DNA of 48,186 bases from Dysgonomonas sp. Marseille-P4677 (GTDB taxonomy: Bacteria; Bacteroidota; Bacteroidia; Bacteroidales; Dysgonomonadaceae). Location: contig NZ_JAEPKU010000017.1 in assembly GCF_016652235.1 (NCBI RefSeq), positions 1 through 48,186 on the forward strand. The letters are read 5' to 3'. Made by a program: the position numbers and the translations under genes. Below are positions 27,158-36,600 of this stretch, piece by piece. The notes under the pieces are model-generated. The model made no database searches, had not been told where the DNA came from, and saw only the letters and a program-made list of their open reading frames with translations. Position 1 is the stretch's first letter; each line of letters opens with the position of its first letter.

Positions 27158-27793
27158 ATGTCAGTATTAGTAGGTAAAAAAGCGCCTGTATTTAAGGCTG
27201 GAGCCGTATTAAACGGAAATGAAATTGTAGAAAACTTTTCTCTAGAGCAGTATAAAGGTGAAAAATATGTAGTGTTTTTCTTTTATCCTGCCGACTTTAC
27301 ATTTGTTTGTCCTACCGAAATTATTGCATTTCAAGAAAAGATTGCAGAATTTGAATCTCGCAATGTAGCTGTAGTCGGAGCCTCTACAGATTCTGCTTTT
27401 TCTCACTGGAAATGGTTAACAACAGAACAGAATGAAGGTGGTATCAAAGGTGTGAAATATCCATTGGTTTCAGACCAGACTCTTCTTATTTCTACTGCAT
27501 ACGACGTTCTGGCCGGATCATTAGATTATAATGATGAAGGTGAAGATGTATTTAATGGCGTTCCTCAGGCATACCGTGGTCTTTTCCTTATCGATAAAGA
27601 AGGTATTGTACGTCACCAAGTAGTGAATGATATGCCTCTTGGCCGTAGTGTAGACGAGATCTTGCGTGTGATTGATGCTCTTCAGTTTACAGAAGAATAC
27701 GGAGAGGTTTGTCCCGCAAACTGGAAAAAAGGAGATAAAGCCCTTAAAGCAACACAGGAAGGAATCTCAGACTATTTGTCTCATAAACACTAA
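27158..27793 (+). CDS. ahpC: Typical 2-Cys peroxiredoxin (AhpC/Prx1 type)
   Basis: It reduces hydrogen peroxide and organic peroxides. The 211-residue protein has the PxxxTxxC active site (Pro44, Thr48, peroxidatic Cys51 in DFTFVCPTE), the conserved Arg140 in AYRGLF, and the resolving Cys185 in GEVCPANW. The usual GGLGP loop reads GGIKG and no C-terminal YF motif is present; both changes suggest a form that resists over-oxidation, which is inference. No ahpF reductase gene is next to it, so thioredoxin or a distant AhpF would recycle it. A terminator lies 50 nt downstream, so it is monocistronic. Confidence 0.94.
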   Translation: MSVLVGKKAPVFKAGAVLNGNEIVENFSLEQYKGEKYVVFFFYPADFTFVCPTEIIAFQEKIAEFESRNVAVVGASTDSAFSHWKWLTTEQNEGGIKGVKYPLVSDQTLLISTAYDVLAGSLDYNDEGEDVFNGVPQAYRGLFLIDKEGIVRHQVVNDMPLGRSVDEILRVIDALQFTEEYGEVCPANWKKGDKALKATQEGISDYLSHKH

Positions 27794-27842
27794 CTAAAGT
27801 TAGTTTAAAAAGAAATGACAAGATTAAGTTAATTTAGTTCTT

Positions 27843-27876
27843 AAAGCCGTGATTGGATGATCGCGGCTTTTCTTTA
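27843..27876 (+). terminator. Intrinsic terminator of ahpC
   Basis: An 11-bp stem (27843-27853 with 27860-27870, one G-U pair) with a 6-nt loop is followed by TCTTTATTTC. Confidence 0.85.
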
Positions 27877-27955
27877 TTTCTTATAACTGGTTTTATCTAT
27901 ATATGGGAGGATACCTTATGATGAAAAAAGAAATAACAAAAGAAATGATTGAAAA

Positions 27956-27976
27956 GTGTAACTTTTGTCACCTTTT
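27956..27976 (+). repeat. 21-bp motif, copy 1
   Basis: GTGTAACTTTTGTCACCTTTT matches a sequence at 42449-42469 in 20 of 21 positions. It is built as two near-repeats of GTnACYTTTT. This copy sits about 135 nt before the C-S lyase -7 box and 85 nt after the ahpC terminator stem. Confidence 0.7.
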
Positions 27977-28088
27977 AGTTAAAAAAGATAGGAAATCAAA
28001 AATGTAAGATATATAATGAAATCCTCTTGTAAGAGTTCTGCTTAGACTATTTTAATTTATTAAGGCTAATTTTCCTTTTTATTTTTCA

Positions 28089-28096
28089 TACTTTTG
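28089..28096 (+). promoter_or_regulatory. -7 box of the C-S lyase gene
   Basis: TACTTTTG is an exact TAnnTTTG, 22 nt before the ATG at 28118. An in-frame TTG inside this box (28094) cannot be the start if the box is used. Confidence 0.6.
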
Positions 28097-28117
28097 TCAT
28101 CTAAATTCCTAAATAGA

Positions 28118-29299
28118 ATGAGATATAATTTTGATGAGATCATTGATCGTAGAAATACAAATGCACTTAAGACAGATGCTTTAGAGCCTCGTTATGGAAA
28201 TCCCGATCTGATTCCGATGTGGGTAGCTGATATGGATTTTTTATCACCTCCGGCAATTACCAATGCTATAATCGAAAGGGCAAAACATGGTATATTTGGT
28301 TATACCTGCCCTTCACAGGCATATTACGATTCTATAATCAACTGGTTGGAACGTAGTCATAATTGGAAAATAGAACAAGAATGGTTGGAATTTATTCCTG
28401 GTATTGTAAAGGGAATAGCTTTTGTTATAGATTGTTTTATGACTAAAGAACAGAAAGTTATAATTCAACCCCCAGTATATCATCCATTCCGTATAATTCC
28501 AACTTTACATCATCGTGAAATAGTCAATAATCCGCTGATTCTGGATGCAGGACAATATCGTATGGATATAGACGGCCTGAGAAAGGCAATTACGGCCGAT
28601 TGTCATGTACTTATATTGTGCAATCCTCACAATCCAGGAGGACGTGTCTGGACTCGGCAGGAGCTTATCGATATAGCAGAAATATGTTATGATAATAATA
28701 TTCTTGTTATTTCAGATGAGATACATTCCGATTTGGCTTTTGCTCCAAATAAGCATATTCCATTTGCTAGTGTGTCAGAAAAGGCAGCTCAAAATAGTAT
28801 TACCTTTATGGCTCCAAGCAAGACTTTTAATATTGCCGGTATTGTGAGCTCGTTCTCTGTTATCCCTAATAAAGAACTAAGGGCGAAGTTTCAGGCTTAT
28901 CTGACAAGTAGTGAACTTAATGAAGGTCATATTTTTGCATATTTGGCAGCTCAGGCCGCTTATGAACATGGAGGAGAATGGCTGTCGGAGGCTAAAGATT
29001 ATTTATGGAAGAATATCACTTTTGTTGATGAATATCTGAAAACGAATATTCCCCAGATAAAAGCAATGTTACCTCAGGCATCTTTCTTAATTTGGCTCGA
29101 TTGTAAAGCACTTAATCTTTCGCAAAAAGATTTGGTTTCGTTATTTGTGAACGATGCCAATTTGGCACTAAATGATGGAGTAATGTTTGGTGCAGAAGGA
29201 GAAGGATATATGCGTATGAACATAGGAACTCCTCTTGCCAACATTGAAAAAGCGTTGCATAATCTTAAAAGGGCTATCGACACGAAACAAATTCATTGA
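28118..29299 (+). CDS. PatB/MalY-type PLP-dependent C-S lyase
   Basis: A fold-type I aminotransferase-family enzyme that most likely splits the carbon-sulfur bond of cystathionine or cysteine. The 393-residue protein has the subgroup marker LIPMWVADMDF (about 32-42), LCNPHNPGGRVW (about 169-180), the PLP Asp in ISDEIHSD (about 204-211) and the PLP lysine in APSKTFNIAG (about 236-245). I chose the ATG at 28118 because the promoter box lies over the upstream TTG. In some bacteria the relative MalY also represses maltose genes; nothing here shows that. Confidence 0.9.
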   Translation: MRYNFDEIIDRRNTNALKTDALEPRYGNPDLIPMWVADMDFLSPPAITNAIIERAKHGIFGYTCPSQAYYDSIINWLERSHNWKIEQEWLEFIPGIVKGIAFVIDCFMTKEQKVIIQPPVYHPFRIIPTLHHREIVNNPLILDAGQYRMDIDGLRKAITADCHVLILCNPHNPGGRVWTRQELIDIAEICYDNNILVISDEIHSDLAFAPNKHIPFASVSEKAAQNSITFMAPSKTFNIAGIVSSFSVIPNKELRAKFQAYLTSSELNEGHIFAYLAAQAAYEHGGEWLSEAKDYLWKNITFVDEYLKTNIPQIKAMLPQASFLIWLDCKALNLSQKDLVSLFVNDANLALNDGVMFGAEGEGYMRMNIGTPLANIEKALHNLKRAIDTKQIH

Positions 29300-29403
29300 T
29301 TAATTGTTTTAAAGCTAATTTAGGCACGATTGTTGTCTTTGATATAAAATAAAGAGTCTCAATAGACTTTGACTATTAATTACAAATAAACAAATACTTA
29401 AAA

Positions 29404-30012
29404 ATGAAAATTTCAACAAATAAGTTTGTTTCTCTTTCTTACGATTTGAACGTAGGTGAAGGCGAGGAACGTGAACTAATGGAAAGAGCTACTGCTGAGA
29501 CTCCACTGGATTTTATCTATGGAACAAATTCAATGCTGGAGGCTTTCGAAAAAAACATTGACGGATTGGCAGAAGGTGATTCATTTGAATTCGTACTAAC
29601 TCCTGATGAAGCTTACGGAGAATATGATGATGAGCATGTTGTTGATCTTCCTCGTAATATATTTGAACAAGATGGAGTTCTAAATGAAGAAGTTATCTTT
29701 GAGGGTAATACAGTTCCGATGATGGATTCGAATGGTAATCGTCTGAACGGTTCGGTTGTCGCTGTTAAAGAAGATGTTATTACTATGGACTTTAACCATC
29801 CATTAGCAGGTGAAACACTTAACTTCTCAGGAAAAGTACTTACAGTAAGAGAATCTACACCTGAAGAAATAGCTGCGTTATTTGCACCTCAAGGTGGTTG
29901 TGGTTGCGGATCTAGTTGTGGTTGCGGAGATGGCGAAGAAGATTCTTGTGGCTGTGGTAGCAGTGAGAAAGAAATGGCTGGTGGCTGTGGCTCAGGCTGT
30001 GGTTGTCACTAA
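29404..30012 (+). CDS. slyD: SlyD-type FKBP peptidyl-prolyl isomerase, Cys-rich tail
   Basis: A cytosolic folding helper that isomerises proline bonds. The 202-residue protein has the FKBP part split by the insert-in-flap domain as in SlyD: VSLSYDLNVGEGEE at the start, LDFIYGTNSMLEAFEKNIDG near 35-54, FVLTPDEAYGEYDD near 63-76, and LAGETLNFSGKVLTV near 135-149. The tail (about 163-202) holds nine Cys in CGC and CGSGC units plus a terminal His. In Escherichia coli the tail is rich in His and binds nickel; here it is almost purely Cys-Gly, suggesting a softer metal such as zinc or copper. Monocistronic, with a terminator downstream. Confidence 0.92.
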   Translation: MKISTNKFVSLSYDLNVGEGEERELMERATAETPLDFIYGTNSMLEAFEKNIDGLAEGDSFEFVLTPDEAYGEYDDEHVVDLPRNIFEQDGVLNEEVIFEGNTVPMMDSNGNRLNGSVVAVKEDVITMDFNHPLAGETLNFSGKVLTVRESTPEEIAALFAPQGGCGCGSSCGCGDGEEDSCGCGSSEKEMAGGCGSGCGCH

Positions 30013-30035
30013 AAGAAGAATATCTATAATAAATA

Positions 30036-30066
30036 AAAAGACAGACTCAACAAGCCTGTCTTTTTT
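30036..30066. terminator. Bidirectional terminator after slyD
   Basis: A 9-bp stem (30036-30044 with 30056-30064) with an 11-nt loop, T-run on the right and A-run on the left. It separates slyD from the convergent aldo/keto reductase. Confidence 0.82.
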
Positions 30067-30094
30067 ATTATAATTTATTATGTACTTGTTCTCT

Positions 30095-31063
30095 TTAGCA
30101 GAGATTAAATGGCTTTACATATTTGCTTGCAATGCTTAGCTTTTCTATTGCGCCATCACTCAATTTTAAATCTACGGCTTTCAGTATATCTAACTGACTA
30201 GCTTGAGATACACTGGCAATAGGGGCTGTGACCGAAGGCCTTGCTATTAGCCAAGCCAAAGCTACTTGAGCCGGAGTTGCATCAAGCTGAGCTGCAACCT
30301 GATCAAGGGCTTCAATTATAAGTTTCCCTTTCTCGTTCATATACTTGTTTACTGCCTCCGATCTACTACCTCTGACAGTTTCATCAAATTTGTATTTTCC
30401 GGTTAGGAATCCACTGGCAAGTGAGTAATAGCAGACAACTCCTAATTCGTATCTTTCTACTACCGGTTCATGCTCTACTTCATACCTCATTCTGTCATAA
30501 AGGTTGTATTCTGGTTGCAGACAAACATATTCTGCGTAACCATTCTTTCTGCTTTTCAGAATAGATTCTACCAGTCTGTCGTCACTTATATTTGAGGCAC
30601 CTATATAACGTACTTTCCCTTCTTTTATAAGTTGAGTATAAGCTTCGAGTGTTTCCTCTATGGGGGTGGAGAGATCGTCATAATGAGTAAAATACAAGTC
30701 GATATAATCTGTCTGTAAGCGTTGGAGTGAATCTTCAACTTGTTTTAATATATAGTCTTTTTTCAGTCCTCTGTTATCAGGCGAAAAAGCTGCGCCTACT
30801 TTGGTTGCTATAATCAAATCTTTTCTCTTACCCGATTTTTTTAGCCAGTTGCCGATAATTGTTTCCGATTCTCCACCTTTGTTGCCGGGTGCCCATACAG
30901 AATATACATTGGCTGTGTCGATAAAATTGAAACCTGCATCGGTATATGCGTCAAGAATATTGAATGACGTTTTTTCGTCGGCTGTCCAACCAAAAACATT
31001 CCCTCCTAATGAAAATGGATATACCTCCAAGTCTGATTTTCCAATTCGTCTTTTTTCCATCAT
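30095..31063 (-). CDS. Aldo/keto reductase
   Basis: A 322-residue NADPH-dependent oxidoreductase with the (beta/alpha)8 fold. The catalytic four are visible: Asp and Tyr in FIDTANVYS (about 47-55), Lys in IATKVG (about 83-88) and His in YFTHYDD (about 124-130). The NADP-binding GASNISD lies near 155-161. It most resembles the class that acts on small aldehydes or sugars (YajO/Tas-like); the substrate is unknown. Two ATGs stand in a row at the start; the choice changes one residue. Confidence 0.92.
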   Translation of the reverse strand: MMEKRRIGKSDLEVYPFSLGGNVFGWTADEKTSFNILDAYTDAGFNFIDTANVYSVWAPGNKGGESETIIGNWLKKSGKRKDLIIATKVGAAFSPDNRGLKKDYILKQVEDSLQRLQTDYIDLYFTHYDDLSTPIEETLEAYTQLIKEGKVRYIGASNISDDRLVESILKSRKNGYAEYVCLQPEYNLYDRMRYEVEHEPVVERYELGVVCYYSLASGFLTGKYKFDETVRGSRSEAVNKYMNEKGKLIIEALDQVAAQLDATPAQVALAWLIARPSVTAPIASVSQASQLDILKAVDLKLSDGAIEKLSIASKYVKPFNLC

Positions 31064-31120
31064 AATGTGTATTAATTGTATAGATTGAACACGTAGTGGA
31101 ACGAAAAAGTTTATGACTTG

Positions 31121-31525
31121 TTAGAATAGCCTTTGCATAACAATATACTTATAGCCGTTCTTTTCGAAAGACTCATTGGTTTCTTCGTATCCGAATTTCT
31201 TATAGAAGCTAGTGGCTTCAGTGCGGGCATTACACCATAAACGGTCGAATTTTAGATCATTGGCATAGTCAATCAGCCATTGCATAAGAGCTGAGGCATA
31301 TCCTTTTCCTTGCATGTCGTTCCGAGTGGCTAATTTTCGGAACTGGACATCACGCCCTTCTAAGAATAAAGACATAACAGATACCAATACTTCGTTTTCG
31401 AATACACCGATATGTAATCCTCGATCATCATCGGGGAGTTTAACAAAATCTATATCTTTATCGGGATACATCACTTGTTTGCGCATGTTGAGCACATCTT
31501 GATACGGAGCTTCGTTAATAATCAT
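31121..31525 (-). CDS. GNAT-family N-acetyltransferase
   Basis: A 134-residue enzyme that moves an acetyl group from acetyl-CoA to an amine. The acetyl-CoA loop is NDMQGKGYASALMQWL (about 69-84), preceded by a beta-bulge strand VQFRKLAT, and the C-terminal NARTEATSFYKKFGYEETNE is typical of the fold. The acceptor is unknown. Its ATG lies 4 nt after the stop of the DUF3943 gene, so it is the second gene of that unit; the aldo/keto reductase follows after 57 nt. Confidence 0.88.
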   Translation of the reverse strand: MIINEAPYQDVLNMRKQVMYPDKDIDFVKLPDDDRGLHIGVFENEVLVSVMSLFLEGRDVQFRKLATRNDMQGKGYASALMQWLIDYANDLKFDRLWCNARTEATSFYKKFGYEETNESFEKNGYKYIVMQRLF

Positions 31526-31529
31526 TATT

Positions 31530-33011
31530 TTAAAATTTATAAGTTAGCATTAGGCGGCCTTCGTAGGTTTGAGAGAACACATTCTCGAAATATCTGTAGT
31601 TGGTATCTCTGGTATAGTTGTAGAAGATGCCGGTCAAAAACAAGTGTTTTTTTAATTTCAGATCACTCCTTAGGCTGATGGCATGAAGAACGGCTTGCGA
31701 ATGGTCTCCTTGATAATCAAACTCGTGAACATCTATGTTGTTCCAGTCAATATCTTGTGGATAACCTTTCCATGTAAACATGCGATATACTTCATATATT
31801 CCTGTAAGGCTTATACGATCTTTATATGACAGATTGAATCCGCCTTTGACGCTAAATCCGCTTGCTAGATTGTAGTTTCTCATATCCACTACATAATGAT
31901 CACTAAGGGTGCCTCCCAGTAGTACCAGATTGCCATGTAGATAAGCATCAAAGCTAAAGTTTCTTGTTCTATTACTTCTATATATGAGTCCTGCTCCAAA
32001 AGAAACCGGAGTACAGAACTTATACGGTATTTTATTCGATACATCTGAAATAGTATCGGAGTCATAATAGTCGAAATGCTGATAAAAACCTAAGCTGAGG
32101 AAATCTTTTTCTGTTTCGATCAAATCGGTGACATATAGTCTACCCATTATATTGAGTTGGCTTAATAGTGGTTGCGAACCTTGTCCATTCAGGTTACTTT
32201 TAAAGGTGAAATAGTCATATGGCTTCTCATTTTCAGCATCGAAACGATCTCCGTATTCTATATTTATATCTAATGCAGCTCCAACACCTTTATCAAGGAT
32301 TTTCCCTTGTAGTTCCAATGTACGAATTCCGGCAGACACTTCAACATTTACATCCGGTACTCCAAATTGTTTTCCTGTTGTTGTTCGTGTCCTCCAAGCG
32401 TCACCATTGATGACTCGTGTGAGTCCGCGCATTGGAGATATAAGAAAGCCGGCAAGTTCTCTTCCAAAACGGTTCATTCCCACTCGTCTGTCATCCAGTA
32501 CCAGATCGGAAGTCCGATATAGAGTTTCGCCTAAAGCCAATCCGCCGATAGGTGTGGCCAATATATCATTGAAAGAAGGGTATTCATTTTCCATAAATAG
32601 TTCCCACATAGCACTCCCTCCTAAAGAAAATAGGCCGGACTCCCAATAATTGTAACCTCTCGATCGTGCCGAATTGTAGTATAAGCTGCCATGATAGGGA
32701 TGCAGGAACATATTATTACCCATATCATCATTATCCCAGACCCAAGTGTGTTTGAGATTTTTTCTGATAGTGTGAATGTCAATGTATGCATAATGCTGCT
32801 TGGCGATATATCTGTTGAATGCCCAAAGCCCCATGTTGAAAGAAAAGTTCTGGATGGAGGCTCCTAATGCATCCTTTTTAGAATAATAGGCTATATCTAT
32901 AGAATCGGCCGGCTTAGGAGGAACAACCTGATAGCGGATGGCAAACTGTGCATGTCCGGTAAGTGAAGTAATAATAAGAAAGACCAGAGCAAGTGTATAT
33001 CTTTTATGCAT
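31530..33011 (-). CDS. DUF3943 outer membrane-type protein
   Basis: A 493-residue exported protein with signal peptide ending near Ala21 and a C-terminal aromatic residue (LTYKF), as in outer membrane barrels. The N-terminal third carries the DUF3943 pattern: HTWVWDNDDMGNNMFLHPYHG (about 88-108), NSARSRGYNYWESGLFS and GSAMWELFMENEYPSFND. The rest is made of strands with aromatic and Gly-rich turns. No function is known for the family. It heads a minus-strand unit with the GNAT gene and has a fair promoter. Confidence 0.82.
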   Translation of the reverse strand: MHKRYTLALVFLIITSLTGHAQFAIRYQVVPPKPADSIDIAYYSKKDALGASIQNFSFNMGLWAFNRYIAKQHYAYIDIHTIRKNLKHTWVWDNDDMGNNMFLHPYHGSLYYNSARSRGYNYWESGLFSLGGSAMWELFMENEYPSFNDILATPIGGLALGETLYRTSDLVLDDRRVGMNRFGRELAGFLISPMRGLTRVINGDAWRTRTTTGKQFGVPDVNVEVSAGIRTLELQGKILDKGVGAALDINIEYGDRFDAENEKPYDYFTFKSNLNGQGSQPLLSQLNIMGRLYVTDLIETEKDFLSLGFYQHFDYYDSDTISDVSNKIPYKFCTPVSFGAGLIYRSNRTRNFSFDAYLHGNLVLLGGTLSDHYVVDMRNYNLASGFSVKGGFNLSYKDRISLTGIYEVYRMFTWKGYPQDIDWNNIDVHEFDYQGDHSQAVLHAISLRSDLKLKKHLFLTGIFYNYTRDTNYRYFENVFSQTYEGRLMLTYKF

Positions 33012-33039
33012 GAGATACTATCTAACATTATAAAGGATG

Positions 33040-33068
33040 CAAAGATAAGATAATTAAATATTGAACAA
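33040..33068 (-). promoter_or_regulatory. Promoter of the DUF3943-GNAT unit
   Basis: On the minus strand TTG (33068-33066), 18 nt, then TATCTTTG (33047-33040), 29 nt before the ATG. The spacing is one base short of the usual range. Confidence 0.6.
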
Positions 33069-33192
33069 TAAATAATGCAATTAGTTTAAACATGAGTGAA
33101 TGTATATGATGAGGCTTAGTCTGTATAGACTTACTTATTTATATTGGGGGATTATAAAATACCATGTAATACTCTAATAAATACATGTATTA

Positions 33193-33224
33193 TTGACAAG
33201 TCTGAGAATAAAAATGTAAATTTG
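33193..33224 (+). promoter_or_regulatory. Promoter of crcB
   Basis: TTG (33193-33195), 21 nt, then TAAATTTG (33217-33224). The box ends only six bases before the ATG at 33231, so transcription would begin at or just before the start codon. Confidence 0.6.
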
Positions 33225-33230
33225 TGCCGT

Positions 33231-33587
33231 ATGATAAAGCAAATATTATTGGTTGGTGCTGGTGGAGCGGTAGGAAGTATCTTGAGATTTCTTACGTCGG
33301 TACTTGTTAATAGATCTGAGCCTTATCCTTTTCCAGTTGCAACATTTATTATCAATATATTAGGGTGTTTCTGCATTGGACTATTTGCGAATTTTATACC
33401 TTCTAATAATCTACGCATTCTACTTATAACAGGATTCTGTGGAGGATTTACTACCTTTTCCACATTTGCCAGCGAAACTTTAACATTAGCAAATAACAAC
33501 CAGATGACAATGGCGTTTGTTTATACAATAGCAAGTTGTATAATAGGCGTTTGTGCTGTATGGTTGGGTCTGTGGGTCTCTAAATAA
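33231..33587 (+). CDS. crcB: Fluoride channel CrcB/Fluc
   Basis: A small inner membrane fluoride exporter that works as a dual-topology dimer. The 118-residue protein has four membrane helices with the family motifs GAGGAVGSILRF (about 9-20), FIINILGCFCIGLF (about 39-52, the pore Asn included) and GFCGGFTTFSTFASE (about 68-82, the Phe-box and Thr/Ser pore residues). I chose the ATG at 33231; a longer frame from 33144 adds a charged, unlikely N-terminus and crosses the promoter. The usual fluoride riboswitch is absent because there is no leader. Confidence 0.92.
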   Translation: MIKQILLVGAGGAVGSILRFLTSVLVNRSEPYPFPVATFIINILGCFCIGLFANFIPSNNLRILLITGFCGGFTTFSTFASETLTLANNNQMTMAFVYTIASCIIGVCAVWLGLWVSK

Positions 33588-33683
33588 TACCCTTCGTTCA
33601 GTTTAATTAACATCTTACGGTATGAATTTCAGCTTCTATTACCGTCTATTATATATTAAGGAAGAAATACAAAACAAAATGAT

Positions 33684-36600
33684 ATGAAGAAGAAATTATT
33701 AATCAGTTTATTCTTTTTACTGAGTATTAGTATGGTAGGACAGGTTTCAAATAATAAATATGAAAGTGACTGGAAAAAGGTCTTAGAAACAGAAGAGCAA
33801 GATCTTCCTCAATCAGCAATCGGGATTGTTGAAGATATTCTCCAAAAATCGATTGCTGATAAAAATACGACACAAGTTATCAAGTCCCTTATATATAAGA
33901 ATAAATATAAAAAGATTATTGATAACCAGAATAATGAGCAGATATTTGCCGATCTTTTATCTTTAGTAACTCAAACTAGTAAAATTGAGGAAAAGGCATT
34001 GTTGTATTCTATGCTTGCCGAACTATACTCTAATTATTATTTTGAAAATCAATGGCAAATAAATCAAAGAAGTAATTTGACGGACGTGATTCCTTTAGAT
34101 ATGAAAGAATGGAGTCGTAATATATTTGCAGATAAGATTACAGAAAGTCTTAATTTGTCGATAAGTGACGCTTCTTTACTAAAGATACATACTACCAAGG
34201 AATATGATGATATAATACTTTTAGGTACAGACGGACAGAAATATTATCCAACACTATATGATTTTCTGATATCACGTGCTATACAAGTGGCAAAGAGCTT
34301 GAAAGATGTTAGTAATACAGATTTTGATCTTCTTTCTATTGGGGTAAGTATTGATCAGTTAATATCTTCTGCCGATCAGTATATAGGATTAGATATAAAG
34401 ACGGGTACAGACAATAGTCAAATAGTATTGCAATTTTATCAACAATACCTGAAAGATTTATTAAACAGAAATTTAATATCTACTATCATATTAACCGAAT
34501 TGGATAAAATAGATTATCTAAGACAATATTCACACTCTTTTTCTCAAGAAAAGGTTCTTGACACATATATAGCTTTGGCTAAAAGACATGAAAACAATGA
34601 AACCTCCACTGAGATAATAAACAAAATTACAGATTCGTACAACTACACAGATAAAAAGGCGGGTAATGTAAACAAAGACATATACAGTTGGTTGAATAAA
34701 GGAATCAGCATGTATCCCGATTCATACGGAGCTAGTTTATTAAAAGCTAAACTAACCGAGTTGGAGAGTCCGATAATTATTATAAAAGGTGATGCTCTTC
34801 AATACCCTCAGAAACCGATAAAAATAAGTCTCCATCATAAGAATGTACAGGCTTTAAAAGATCAACCTAAATTTAATCTTTATAAAGTCGAAAACGGAAA
34901 ATACGACCTTCTGAAAGATTATCCATTAAATCTTGTATCGCAGACAACATATCAACCCGATACATTATTTCTATCGCTAGGTGCTTTACCTGTTGGTGAG
35001 TATTGCTTTACTTTTTTAGCTAAGGATGTTTTAGAAAAGCCAGTAGATAAAAGTGATTATTCTAATTCCACAGATAATAAGAAATTCAGTTTTATAGTGT
35101 CCAGTTTGATATCTTATTCTCGTAACAGTGCACAGGATGAGTATGAAATATTTGTAGTTGACCGTATTTCCGGTAAACCGGTAAAAGATGCATTGATTAA
35201 GGTATACTCGTATAATCAAGATGATGATGGGAAGAAACTATTGCTTAAAAATATCAAAACAAATGAGATGGGACTTGCCATCTTTAAAGATAACAGGACG
35301 GATAATGTAAAGAATAATTATAATGCAGCAACATATACAGTACAACTTGGATCAGACTCTTGTTTAAAGCCGGAGACACTTTATAGTAATAATTATAAGT
35401 GGAACCGAACTAATATAGAAGGGGTAAAACAAGATGTAGTAAGTGTATTTACTGACAGGGGAATTTACCGTCCCGGACAAACTGCTTATTTCAAGGCTAT
35501 AGTATTGGATAGCGATTCTAAGATAACACCGAATAAGGCATATTTAGTAAAGCTACACAATGCCAATAACGAAGTGGTTTCTGAAAAGAATATTATAACG
35601 AACGAGTTTGGATCAGTATCCGGAGAGTTTATTCTACCTCAATCTGGTCTGTTAGGTTCATATCGTATTCAAGTAGGACAGGGAGCAGCCTATTTCAATG
35701 TAGAAGAATATAAACGCCCTACATTTGAAGTAACATTCGATAAAGTGGATAAAACATATACATTCGGAGAGGAGGTAAAACTGAAAGGTTATGCAAAGAA
35801 CTTCTCTGGAATAAGTCTACAAGGTGCAGATGTAAAATATACTATCAGTCGTGAGCAATTTAATTTTTGGTATTGGCGCTCAGGAAATAAATCTCATTTT
35901 GCTGATGGAATAGTAAAGACAAACGATGACGGCTCATTTGAAATAGTATTTACTCCCGAAGCAGGAGATGGAAATTCGTTGTTGCTAAGAAAAGCAGATA
36001 AACAAGTTTTTACTTTTAGTGTAACTGCTACTGTAACCGATATAAATGGGGAAACGCAGTCGAATACCTATACACTCACTGTTGGTAATGTATCTATGGT
36101 AATAAATATAGATATACCCGATCGAATAGAAAAAGCAAGCGATTATAATCTGAATATAGAAGCCCGTAATTTACAGGCTCAGGAAATAGAGACATCGGGA
36201 ACCTACGTTCTGTATAAATTGGACGATAATGATTCTATACAAAATAAAGTGCTAGATGGTTCATTTAAAACAGGAGCACAACTAGAATTAAAGACTAGGT
36301 TTAAAACATTAATTTCGGGGAAATATCAGTTACAGGTCGTTGCTCTTGATAGTAAGAATAATGAAATAATAGAAAAGAAAAATTTCATTGTCTTTTCTTA
36401 TGCCGATAAAAGACCTCCAATAAAGACTAGTAAATGGTTGGTGCAGAAGAATACTACTTTTGGGAAAGATAATAAACCTGTGGAAGTTATATTCGGAACC
36501 ACAGATAAAGAAACATATGTGCTGTATCAACTGTCTAATAATAAACAGATATTTGAACGTCGTTTTCAAAAACTAAGCAACACTAATCATACATTTACGA

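Larger units (their letters stand above)
27794..28117. other. Non-coding region between ahpC and the C-S lyase gene
   Basis: It holds the ahpC terminator, one copy of a 21-bp repeated motif and the promoter box of the next gene. A 29-codon ATG frame at 27918-28007 runs through the repeated motif; I do not take it as a gene. Confidence 0.6.

Noticed and set aside
27918-28007. A 29-codon ATG frame (MMKKEITKEM...) after ahpC
   Set aside because: It runs through the 21-bp repeated motif, and the same CNFC-LL peptide would appear at the other copy only because the DNA is shared. A GGAGG stretch precedes it, but no family or conservation supports it.
29351-29374. Hairpin (AGTCT-CAAT-AGACT) after the C-S lyase gene as a terminator
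   Set aside because: The stem is only five pairs plus a bulge and lacks a T-run, so I did not list it.
33144-33230. Longer N-terminus for CrcB and a fluoride riboswitch in front of it
   Set aside because: The added residues are charged and Asn/Lys-rich and precede the first membrane helix of a family that starts at the MIKQ-like position; the promoter lies within this stretch and no aptamer-like fold is seen.
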